Part shown: positions 1 through 6,057 of the stretch, one piece after another
Layout of the letters: every line of letters starts with the position of its first letter
Numbering within the stretch: position 1 is the stretch's first letter
NCBI GenBank assembly: GCA_964407525.1
Contig: CAYOWC010000171.1
Location: forward strand, 1 to 10,445
Direction: 5' to 3'
Source of the DNA: DUZB01 sp964407525
GTDB taxonomy: Bacteria > Desulfobacterota > DSM-4660 > Desulfatiglandales > Desulfatiglandaceae
DNA: 10,445 nt
Notes under the pieces: generated by a model
The model's database searches: none
The model's input: only the letters and a program-made list of their open reading frames with translations
What the model was told of the DNA's origin: nothing
Translations under genes and position numbers: made by a program

Positions 1-148
1 GGAGGGTTTTGACGTGTGCGGATTAAAAAGTGGCCACAGAGGCACGGAGAACACAAAGGAAAGCGATGAGCAAGCGGGTATAAATCAAGACTGTTGTTGC
101 GGACATTTCCATGGTTGTTCCGGGCCTATTCTTATGTTACAGCTATTT

Positions 149-190
149 GGTGTCAGGTGTCAGGTGTCAGGTGTCAGGTGTCAGGTGTCA
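149..190. repeat. GGTGTCA heptamer tandem repeat, 6 copies
   Basis: Six perfect head-to-tail copies of the 7-mer GGTGTCA occupy 42 bp. Two further copies in the opposite orientation (TGACACC x2) lie at 290-303, so 99 bp of unique sequence are bracketed by complementary repeats. No gene crosses it. The perfect copies suggest recent expansion by slippage or a dispersed short repeat; copy number could vary between strains. Confidence 0.95.
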
Positions 191-289
191 GCCCCGTCTT
201 GGCGCTTTCTGAGGGATCTGATCAAGAAGGAAACTAACCCGCTGGGCGGCTTGAAGGTAAAAAGGTGGAAATCGCAGATTCCTGAACAC

Positions 290-303
290 TGACACCTGAC
301 ACC
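290..303. repeat. Inverted copies of the GGTGTCA repeat
   Basis: Two perfect TGACACC units, the reverse complement of the array at 149-190. They could pair with any two adjacent units of that array to give a 14-bp stem around a loop of roughly 100-130 nt. Whether they do so is not known. Confidence 0.9.
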
Positions 304-355
304 TCTTTTTCCAACGGTTATGATTCACAACCTGTGCAAGCCTTGATCTGTAACC

Positions 356-637
356 TCAAGGTCGTGTGAGGCGAACGGTTGTTGCACCCCATCCTGAAGA
401 ACCTTTGTCCAATCCAAAATCGATCACCTGGGTATTTTTTTCAAGTCTGGAATGCACCATTCTTCGAAGAACCCCTTTACCTTTTCCATGGATGATTTTG
501 ATCTCATATATTTCGTTTTCCATGGCGGCTCGGATGTATTCGTCCACCAGGGAAGGAACGTCTTTCGGGGAAAAGGTGTGAAGGTCCAGGATTCCGTCAA
601 TAGGGAGTACTACAGGCTCTTGTTCTTGATAAGTCAT
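356..637 (-). CDS. Small stand-alone Smr-domain protein (Smr/MutS family)
   Basis: A 93-residue protein that is essentially one Smr (small MutS-related) domain. The family signatures are all visible: DLHTF at 18-22, the glycine-rich HGKGKGVLR loop at 50-58, and GWGAT at 82-86 near the C-terminus. Smr domains are nucleic-acid binding or nicking modules, found alone or at the end of MutS2; the HGxGxG loop and the DLH motif are typical of nuclease-competent members. The true substrate (DNA or RNA) cannot be told from sequence. The ATG start is preceded by GAGG (647-650) with a 9-nt spacer, inside the tilS coding sequence. The first 41 nt overlap the tilS 3' end in another frame, which suggests translational coupling with tilS. 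There is no signal peptide or membrane segment. It is the last gene of the leftward run. Confidence 0.88.
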   Translation of the reverse strand: MTYQEQEPVVLPIDGILDLHTFSPKDVPSLVDEYIRAAMENEIYEIKIIHGKGKGVLRRMVHSRLEKNTQVIDFGLDKGSSGWGATTVRLTRP

Positions 638-2048
638 CAGAACTGACCTCGTTAAGTGTCTGAATAGTCGCTTTTAAGACAGTCTTTGTATTCGATTTCA
701 CCTTGAAACGGTCATCTATACGAAGGCCGCAGACCCATATGATTTGATTTCCTGTCGTAAAAATCGGGATCCTTTTTCTTGCGGCAACGGGAATCTTGCT
801 GTCAATGAAAAAATTTTTCAGCTTTTTATGGCCGGTCATGCCGAGAGGAATAAAATGGTCTCCCTGCCTGGTGTTCCGGATAACCAGCGGATAGATTATC
901 TGATCTGCGTCAAAAAAAGCCGTTTGCGAAGAGCCTATAGTTGGTTCAGAAACCGTACGACGAAATTCGGAAATGGAGATGGTACAGGATGGTTCCTTCA
1001 GGTGAAATATGCCTGGTTTGTCGATCTGAAGGGAAAAGTCTTCTGTTTTTTCCTCCTCTTTTGAGGAAAAGACCAGGCTTTCATAAACCCTTCTGAACGT
1101 TTGTGTCCCTGGTAGATCAACCCGGGCATGGGGGTTTTTCCCCTTCGCGGCCCTTTTCACGGCTTCGATATGCCTGGTTGTTATTCTGCTCAGGGCGCCT
1201 CCTGAAGACCTTAAAGCCTCCCGGATAATATGGTTTTTTTTTGCTTCATGCAATAGGCTGAATTCCGGCAGGGGGATTGTGATTTTTCTATGGGATTCCA
1301 CCAGGCCCTGCATGTCTATCCAGTCTCTTGCTTCCGTTTCCATCCATTCCCTTTCCTCCTTCAGGATTGCTGCAGTCTTCCCAATGATTTCCACAAGTCC
1401 CTGTTGCCGTTTCTTCAAAAGAGGCATGATGGTCAGGCGAATTTCATTTCTAAAAGGGGCTGTGTTCAGATTGGAAGAGTCCGTGACATGTTTCATTCCT
1501 GCTTGCGAAAGGTATCTCATGATCTCTTTTCTCTGCAGCTCAATGAGAGGCCGTACGACATACCCGTCCCTGACAGGTGGGATGCCCGAAAGGCCTGAAG
1601 TTCCACTTCCCCTGAGCAGTCTCATGATTACGGTCTCAGCCTGGTCGTTGAGGGTGTGACCGACGGCAATCTTCTGTGCGGAAAAATGATTCATTCTGTC
1701 CTTCAGAAAAACGTATCTTAAGCCCCTGGCCTTTTCCTCAATGGAATTGTCCCCGATCCTGAGTTTTCCCATGGCTTTCTCTGTTGAAAAGGTAAGATCA
1801 AAAGATTTGGCTAACATTTGAACAAAATGGGTTTCTTTTTCATCTTCACCAGGTCGTAAACCATGGTCAAAATGGCACACAATCGGATCAATATCGAGAA
1901 CCTTACGTAGTTCGTGGAGCACATGCAAGAGACAAACGGAATCTGCTCCGCCTGAAACTGCAACCACTACTCTGTCTCCTTTCGTAAACATGCGGTGCTT
2001 TTGTGCGGTTCCAATGACTTTTTTTAAAATGCTATTCGATGGATGCAT
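597..2048 (-). CDS. tilS: tRNA(Ile)-lysidine synthetase TilS
   Basis: Cytoplasmic ATP-dependent enzyme that attaches lysine to C34 of the tRNA-Ile CAU anticodon, so that it reads AUA. The 483-residue product has the N-type PP-loop SGGADS at 32-37, the CHFDHGLR segment at 58-65, and GHTLNDQAETVIMRLLRGSG at 130-149, which is the classic TilS core motif. The C-terminal tRNA-binding domain is recognisable at about 384-460 (GDHFIPLGM, then KKLKNFFIDSKIP). The length fits long-form TilS proteins. The ATG at 2048 gives the expected N-terminus about 30 residues before the PP-loop, but no good Shine-Dalgarno precedes it, so translation may be coupled to the M48 gene upstream (stop 58 nt away). The last ~20 residues run past the usual domain end and overlap smr by 41 nt. 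Confidence 0.96.
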   Translation of the reverse strand: MHPSNSILKKVIGTAQKHRMFTKGDRVVVAVSGGADSVCLLHVLHELRKVLDIDPIVCHFDHGLRPGEDEKETHFVQMLAKSFDLTFSTEKAMGKLRIGDNSIEEKARGLRYVFLKDRMNHFSAQKIAVGHTLNDQAETVIMRLLRGSGTSGLSGIPPVRDGYVVRPLIELQRKEIMRYLSQAGMKHVTDSSNLNTAPFRNEIRLTIMPLLKKRQQGLVEIIGKTAAILKEEREWMETEARDWIDMQGLVESHRKITIPLPEFSLLHEAKKNHIIREALRSSGGALSRITTRHIEAVKRAAKGKNPHARVDLPGTQTFRRVYESLVFSSKEEEKTEDFSLQIDKPGIFHLKEPSCTISISEFRRTVSEPTIGSSQTAFFDADQIIYPLVIRNTRQGDHFIPLGMTGHKKLKNFFIDSKIPVAARKRIPIFTTGNQIIWVCGLRIDDRFKVKSNTKTVLKATIQTLNEVSSDDLSRTRACSTPY

Positions 2049-2065
2049 GGGAAATGATTACAACC

Positions 2066-2102
2066 GTTCAGAGGTTCAGAGGTTCAGAGGTTCAGAGGTT
2101 CA
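2066..2102. repeat. GTTCAGAG octamer tandem repeat, 4.6 copies
   Basis: Four perfect GTTCAGAG units followed by a partial GTTCA fill most of the 58-bp space between the M48 protease stop codon and the tilS start. The array ends 4 bp from the M48 stop. It could vary in copy number without changing a protein, but would change the leader of tilS. Confidence 0.95.
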
Positions 2103-2106
2103 ATAG

Positions 2107-3339
2107 CTATGAATGGTCGATAGCCCGGATTCTTTCGAGAACGGGTGGGTGGCTATAACTAAGGAATACTTTCAAGGGATGAGGTGTCAGATTTGAAAGA
2201 TTGTCCACGCTTAACTTTTTCAGTGCTGTACTCATGGCCCGTGTATTTCGGGTGGTCTTTATTGCGTAGGCATCTGCTTCGTACTCATGTTTTCGAGAAA
2301 GGATGTTTCCTAAAATTCCAACAATCATCTCAATGGGTGAATAAAGAAATCCAAAGAAGAAGAGGCTTGCATAAATTGATGTCTCCTGCATCTGAAATGC
2401 GGCAAAAAGATCTTTGTTGTTGATGAACAGAGAAAGGACAAAGAACATCAGTCCCGTTGTCAGGATGGAAATCAAAATCGATTTGAAAATATGTTTTTTC
2501 CGGTAATGCCCTACTTCGTGGGCAAGGATGGAAACCAGTTCATCAACGGTGTGTTTTTCAATAAGGGTATCAAAAAGAACGATCCTTCTGAATTTGCCAA
2601 ATCCGGTAAAGAAGGCGTTGGATTTGGTGGACCGTTTCGAACCGTCCATGGAGAAAATCCCTTTCATTTTAAATCCCTGTTCTTGAGCATATGCTCGGAT
2701 GGCGGTTTTCAAATCCCCGTCTTCCAGGGGAATGAATTTATTGAAAATCGGCATGATCACAACCGGGGCAATGAACAGGATGAACATTTGAAACAAGGTG
2801 AGGGCGATCCAGCAGTATAGCCATGCGTGTTGGCCTGCATTTTCAAAAAACCATAGAATTCCGGAAAAAAGGATGCTCCCTAACACGATAACGAGGGCCC
2901 AGCCTTTCAGGATATCCAGAATAAAGGTTTTGGGGGTGGTTTTGTTAAAACCAAATTTTTCTTCAAGATGAAAGGTTTGGTAAATGGAGAAAGGAAGGCC
3001 CAGGGTCTGGGAGGCAAAAAGGAGTATGCCTGCAAAAATTAACCCCGTTAAAATAGACCCAAAGCCGAAGCTGCGGGCGAATTGATCCACATAATTGAAT
3101 CCCCCCAGAAGAATAAATCCAATGATGACCGGGGTAGTTATGGAATCGGTAATGATTCCGAACCGGGTGTCCTCTTTCAGGTATTCCTGGGATTTCCTAT
3201 ATTTTTCTCCGTCATAGTAACCTGCGAATTCCTTAGGAAGACCGGTTTTCAAATGCCGCACATTTAAGGTTTCCACTACGATATTCAGCAGGTAGTTTAC
3301 AATAAGAATGGCTAATATAACAAAAAGAAAAATGTTCAT
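2107..3339 (-). CDS. M48 family Ste24/CAAX-protease-like membrane zinc endopeptidase
   Basis: Integral inner-membrane zinc metalloprotease. With the ATG start used here it has 410 residues. The N-terminal half carries several hydrophobic segments (about 2-22, 68-90, 96-116, 146-168 and 174-200) matching the M48 N-terminal membrane domain. The catalytic HEVGH lies at about 274-278, inside LAHEVGHYRKKH. The third zinc ligand is expected from the first Glu of HEYEADAYA (about residue 352), with the conserved Asp four residues on. The NAFFTGFG motif upstream is typical of Ste24-like members. Bacterial homologues are usually thought to act in membrane protein quality control; prenyl substrates are not expected in bacteria. 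An in-frame TTG at 3345 would add two residues, but GAGAG is only 3 nt from it and about 9 nt from the ATG at 3339, so I prefer the ATG. Confidence 0.93.
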   Translation of the reverse strand: MNIFLFVILAILIVNYLLNIVVETLNVRHLKTGLPKEFAGYYDGEKYRKSQEYLKEDTRFGIITDSITTPVIIGFILLGGFNYVDQFARSFGFGSILTGLIFAGILLFASQTLGLPFSIYQTFHLEEKFGFNKTTPKTFILDILKGWALVIVLGSILFSGILWFFENAGQHAWLYCWIALTLFQMFILFIAPVVIMPIFNKFIPLEDGDLKTAIRAYAQEQGFKMKGIFSMDGSKRSTKSNAFFTGFGKFRRIVLFDTLIEKHTVDELVSILAHEVGHYRKKHIFKSILISILTTGLMFFVLSLFINNKDLFAAFQMQETSIYASLFFFGFLYSPIEMIVGILGNILSRKHEYEADAYAIKTTRNTRAMSTALKKLSVDNLSNLTPHPLKVFLSYSHPPVLERIRAIDHS

Positions 3340-3399
3340 GAACAAGTTCTCTCACAGATCTCGTCGAATATGGGTTTCAAGATAAGTTTTGGGACGTAG

Positions 3400-3470
3400 A
3401 TTCCCGCAGAAAAGCGCAGAGAATTCTGAAAAAAAGAAATCAGCGGTGATCTGCGTTCATCAGCGTCCAG
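3400..3470. repeat. Probable dispersed CGCAGA/ATCTGCG-type intergenic repeat
   Basis: The 153-bp space upstream of the M48 gene contains CGCAGAAAAGCGCAGAGAAT followed by GATCTGCGTTCATCAGCG. These phrases resemble a repeat family that recurs between genes in many environmental deltaproteobacterial genomes. Only one copy lies in the window, so the repeat nature rests on recollection and not on sequence shown here. No clear promoter was found in this space. Confidence 0.4.
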
Positions 3471-3492
3471 ATTCTTTTTAAAGTAAGGAGAG

Positions 3493-5496
3493 CTATACCG
3501 AAAGTCCGGCTTCAAATCCTTCCCGAATAGCTATCAAGGCGTTTCGAGGCGATTTGGCATCTCCCGCCACAAGGACTTCAGGGACCACGTTTTCCAACAT
3601 GCCGGCAAGGCTGTTCTCGGATGCGGAACCTGCAGCGATAACGACTGTATCTGCGGTGATGAATTCAGGACCTTCCTTCCTTTCAGTACGTACTCCATCC
3701 TGTGTGATGCCGACAGCTTTTGTTTCTGTCATGATGGTCACACCCAGCCTTTTCAGTTCGGCCATGATAGTCCATCTGGTGGTAAGCCCTATATCTTTTC
3801 CTGCTTTTTTTGTCATTTCAACGACGGTTACCTCTTTGGTTCCCCTGTTCAGCAACGTGCTCAGGGTTTCCATAGACTCCGCTTTGTTTACCATGAGAAA
3901 GTGAAGGGCATCAGGAGGAAGGGTTCCAATTGTTGCCAGGTAGACGGCGGTTTCAAGCCCAAGGGCGTTTCCTCCAAGGATAACAATTTTTTTACCCACG
4001 CCCTTTTTTCCTTCAAGAAGGTCCCACGCCTGGATGACATTTTTTTCATTAATTCCCGGGATATCAGGAATGATTGGCCCGGCGCCCGAAGCAAGGATTG
4101 CCGCGTCGGGAGAAAGCTCCTTGACAAATTCGGAGTCTACTTCCTTCCCAGTCAGAATTTCCACATCAAGGGCTTTCAGGTTATTTATCAGGTCCTGGGC
4201 TGCGGTGACCATTTCTTCACGCCCGGGAATGAGTCTGTTCAGGAGAAGCTGTCCTCCCAGTTGGTCCGCTTTTTCAACGAGCGTTACCTTGTGCCCTCTT
4301 TCCGCTGCAGTGCATGCCGCTTTCAGTCCAGCCGGGCCGCCTCCCACAACAAGGATCTTTTTGGGCTTTTCCGAGGGAAGAGATTTTTTTTCTGTTTCTA
4401 TTCCGGCCATTGGATTAACCATGCAGGTCACCGGCTGCAGTTTAAAAACCTGATCGAAGCAACCCTGGTTACACGCGATACAATGGGTTATTTTTTCCGT
4501 GTCCCCTTTCCTGGCTTTTTTCGGAAGGTCCGGGTCTGCAATCAGGCCTCTCGCCATGGTTACCATATCGGCTTCTCCGTCACGGAGAATCTGTTCCCCC
4601 GTATGAGGATCGTTGATGCGATTGCTGGCCAGAACAGGGACTGAGACAGCGGATTTGATTCCCTGTGCCAGGTAGAGGTAGGCCTTGCGGGGTACTCCCA
4701 TGGTAAGTTGTGGAACTCGCGTCTCGTGCCATCCACCCGTTATGTCGAACATGTCAATACCGGCTTTTTCCGCTTCTGCAGCAAATATTGCAGATTCCCG
4801 GTTTGTGTTTCCGCCTTCCATAAAGTCGTTGCCCGCAAGTCGCATGAGGACAGGATAGTCAGGTCCGACAGCTTTTCTGACCTTTTCAACGGTCTCGAGC
4901 CCGAATCGCATTCGGTTTTTCAGGTCTCCACCATATTCATCTTCCCTCAGATTGGTGATGGGGGACAGAAACTGGCTGATAAGATACCCTGCGCTTCCAA
5001 GGATTTCAACCGCGTCAAAACCTGCCTTTTGAGCGCGGACAGCGGCTTCCGCAAATTTATCCTGTATGCCTGGGATTTCGTTCCCTTCAAGAGCCCTCGG
5101 GGTTTCACCCGTCAACCTCGAACGCACGGCGGAAGAAGACACCGGTTCTCGTCCACCGATCATGGCAGAATGTGCGTAACGTCCGGCCTGATATAATTGG
5201 GCTCCTATTTTTGCGCCATTGCTTTTTACAGCCTCCGTCAGCTGTTGAAGTCCCGGGATAAAACGATCGTCATTCAGCGAAATCATGCTTTGCATGCCGC
5301 CGAATTCGTCAATGATGCATCCACCAACAATAATAAATCCAACGCCGCCTTCGGCTCTTCGTCTGTAGAATTCAACGAGGCGATCATTTGATTCTCCTGT
5401 GGGGGTATATCCCAGATGCATTGCCGTCATGACTATCCGATTTTTAAGTGTCATTCCACTGATCGATATTGATGAAAACAAATAGGGAAATTCCAT
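3493..5496 (-). CDS. NADH:flavin oxidoreductase of the 2,4-dienoyl-CoA reductase type (FMN, 4Fe-4S, FAD)
   Basis: A 667-residue soluble multicofactor enzyme of the old-yellow-enzyme/2,4-dienoyl-CoA reductase (FadH-like) family. Residues 1-335 form the FMN TIM barrel. Two residues align by context with the E. coli dienoyl-CoA reductase catalytic pair: Tyr171 in SAGYLISQFLSP and His257 in GGWHETRVP. Cys339, Cys342, Cys346 and Cys358 (CxxCx3Cx11C) form the 4Fe-4S site. The FAD domain starts at about 379 (VVGGGPAG at 383-390). The NAD(P)-binding part begins at about 504 with GGNALG, where the usual third-position Gly is Asn510. About 30 residues (522-553) follow that I read as an insertion relative to FadH. 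Likely reaction: NAD(P)H-dependent reduction of an unsaturated acyl-CoA or enoate; the exact substrate is unknown. It has AAAGGAG at 5504-5510 with a 7-nt spacer and its own candidate promoter. Confidence 0.9.
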   Translation of the reverse strand: MEFPYLFSSISISGMTLKNRIVMTAMHLGYTPTGESNDRLVEFYRRRAEGGVGFIIVGGCIIDEFGGMQSMISLNDDRFIPGLQQLTEAVKSNGAKIGAQLYQAGRYAHSAMIGGREPVSSSAVRSRLTGETPRALEGNEIPGIQDKFAEAAVRAQKAGFDAVEILGSAGYLISQFLSPITNLREDEYGGDLKNRMRFGLETVEKVRKAVGPDYPVLMRLAGNDFMEGGNTNRESAIFAAEAEKAGIDMFDITGGWHETRVPQLTMGVPRKAYLYLAQGIKSAVSVPVLASNRINDPHTGEQILRDGEADMVTMARGLIADPDLPKKARKGDTEKITHCIACNQGCFDQVFKLQPVTCMVNPMAGIETEKKSLPSEKPKKILVVGGGPAGLKAACTAAERGHKVTLVEKADQLGGQLLLNRLIPGREEMVTAAQDLINNLKALDVEILTGKEVDSEFVKELSPDAAILASGAGPIIPDIPGINEKNVIQAWDLLEGKKGVGKKIVILGGNALGLETAVYLATIGTLPPDALHFLMVNKAESMETLSTLLNRGTKEVTVVEMTKKAGKDIGLTTRWTIMAELKRLGVTIMTETKAVGITQDGVRTERKEGPEFITADTVVIAAGSASENSLAGMLENVVPEVLVAGDAKSPRNALIAIREGFEAGLSV

Positions 5497-5503
5497 AGTT
5501 GCA

Positions 5504-5555
5504 CTCCTTTACATTTTTTTTCGCTATCATATATCCAAAGTTGTCACGTTGTAAA
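5504..5555 (-). promoter_or_regulatory. Candidate sigma70 promoter and ribosome site for the flavin oxidoreductase
   Basis: On the minus strand, TTTACA (5550-5555) and TATGAT (5526-5531) are separated by 18 nt; each differs from consensus at one base. AAAGGAG (5504-5510) follows, 7 nt before the ATG. This suggests the oxidoreductase can be transcribed independently of the TRAP genes upstream. Confidence 0.55.
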
Positions 5556-5576
5556 GACGTATTCTTGTCAGCGGCA

Positions 5577-5645
5577 CCTTCCCGTCTCTAAGCGGGGGCG
5601 AACAAAAAACATCACACGAACGTAGCCTTCCCGCTTTTTAACGGG
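5577..5645. repeat. Pair of 20-bp imperfect direct repeats, each with a small hairpin
   Basis: CCTTCCCG followed eight bases later by CGGG occurs twice, at 5577-5596 and 5626-5645. The two 20-mers match at 15 positions. Both keep the CCCG/CGGG stem while the loop differs. This pattern fits a degenerate palindromic intergenic repeat, although chance in a GC-rich stretch cannot be excluded. Confidence 0.5.
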
Positions 5646-5700
5646 CCCAGATCAAGAAAGAAATTTTTGGATTTTCAGGGAGGCCTTTGATGGTGGAGGA

Positions 5701-5733
5701 CTGCCTTCTGCCTACTGTTTACTACCTACTGCA
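5701..5733. repeat. CTGC/CTACTG short degenerate repeat
   Basis: CTGCCTTCTGCCTACTG followed by TTTACTACCTACTGC consists of degenerate iterations of a CCTACTG-like unit. It resembles the other short arrays at 149-190 and 2066-2102 in size and intergenic position, but its unit is less regular. Confidence 0.6.
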
Positions 5734-5820
5734 CTTTTTATAGGAGGCATGGAGGGCAGAATCGGGTTTGGTTCTTGCTTTGCAGATTCGATCCAATTCG
5801 TCGAGAGTACGTTAGGAAGG

Positions 5821-5897
5821 TCATAATCTTAATCGTAATCATACTCTTTTGCAGCCTATTTTAACCTGCTCGATTAGGATTACGATTAAGATTATGA
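5821..5897. repeat. Perfect 20-bp inverted repeat with 37-nt loop
   Basis: TCATAATCTTAATCGTAATC at 5821-5840 is the exact reverse complement of 5878-5897. The arms are AT-rich, the loop is 37 nt, and neither arm extends further. No T-tract follows on either strand, so a classical terminator is unlikely. The arm resembles a dispersed short repeat (AATCTTAATCGTAATC) I associate with deltaproteobacterial intergenic DNA, so this may be two copies inserted in opposite orientation. Confidence 0.9.
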
Positions 5898-6000
5898 GTA
5901 AGAAACTAATTTAATGGGCGACGTTAGAAGCATGCCTGCCGAATATAGGACGAATAGGAGGGTACCATCGGGTCCTCTCAACCCGGACCTGTAAGCGTTT

Positions 6001-6035
6001 CCCCCGGCCTCCCCAAATGGGGAACAGGCCGGGGG
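6001..6035 (-). terminator. Strong GC hairpin downstream of dctP, possible terminator or mRNA stabiliser
   Basis: CCCCCGGCCT (6001-6010) pairs perfectly with AGGCCGGGGG (6026-6035). Inside it CCCC (6011-6014) pairs with GGGG (6019-6022) around an AAAT loop, leaving a 3-nt bulge. This gives 14 base pairs, nearly all G-C, starting 22 nt past the dctP stop. There is no U-tract on either strand, so Rho-independent termination is not assured; it may protect the transcript 3' end. A run of nine G lies at 6031-6039. Confidence 0.45.
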
Positions 6036-6057
6036 GGGGACAAGTATGCAGTAATGT

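Larger units (their letters stand above)
1..355. other. Gene-free region rich in short repeats
   Basis: No convincing gene is seen here. The only long open frame runs through the GGTGTCA tandem array, has repetitive low-complexity translation and no recognisable domain, so I do not call it. The stretch holds a fragment around 31-62 (GCCACAGAGGCACGGAG-like), which resembles a dispersed intergenic repeat I have seen in Desulfobacterota-type genomes, plus the tandem array and its inverted copies listed separately. It lies downstream of the last minus-strand gene (smr). A weak inverted repeat CCTTGA/TCAAGG (341-346 and 356-361) touches the smr stop codon but has no T-tract. Confidence 0.6.
5556..6057. 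other. Gene-free region between dctP and the oxidoreductase
   Basis: About 500 bp with no supportable gene. It carries a pair of imperfect direct repeats, a CTACTG-type repeat, a 20-bp inverted repeat and a strong GC hairpin, each listed separately. A second smaller hairpin, CGGGT/ACCCG with a 7-nt loop, sits at 5969-5985. A 25-codon plus-strand frame at 5749 was considered and rejected. Confidence 0.6.

Noticed and set aside
14..292. 92-codon plus-strand open frame spanning the GGTGTCA array
   Set aside because: Its translation is partly repeat-derived (repeated RCQVSGV), there is no ribosome site or family resemblance, and the frame is best explained by chance across a non-coding repeat.
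341..361. Inverted repeat CCTTGA/TCAAGG as terminator of the tilS-smr run
   Set aside because: Only a 6-bp stem overlapping the stop codon, with no T-tract following it on the minus strand.
5749..5826. 25-codon plus-strand frame starting with ATG after TAGGAGG
   Set aside because: The Shine-Dalgarno-like sequence is only one base from the ATG, too close to work normally, and the peptide has no recognisable feature.
5892..6057. C-terminal extension of dctP beyond the N-gap in the raw frame
   Set aside because: It exists only because the 100 N and the duplicated 55 bp shift the reading frame. The merged sequence stops at 6058.
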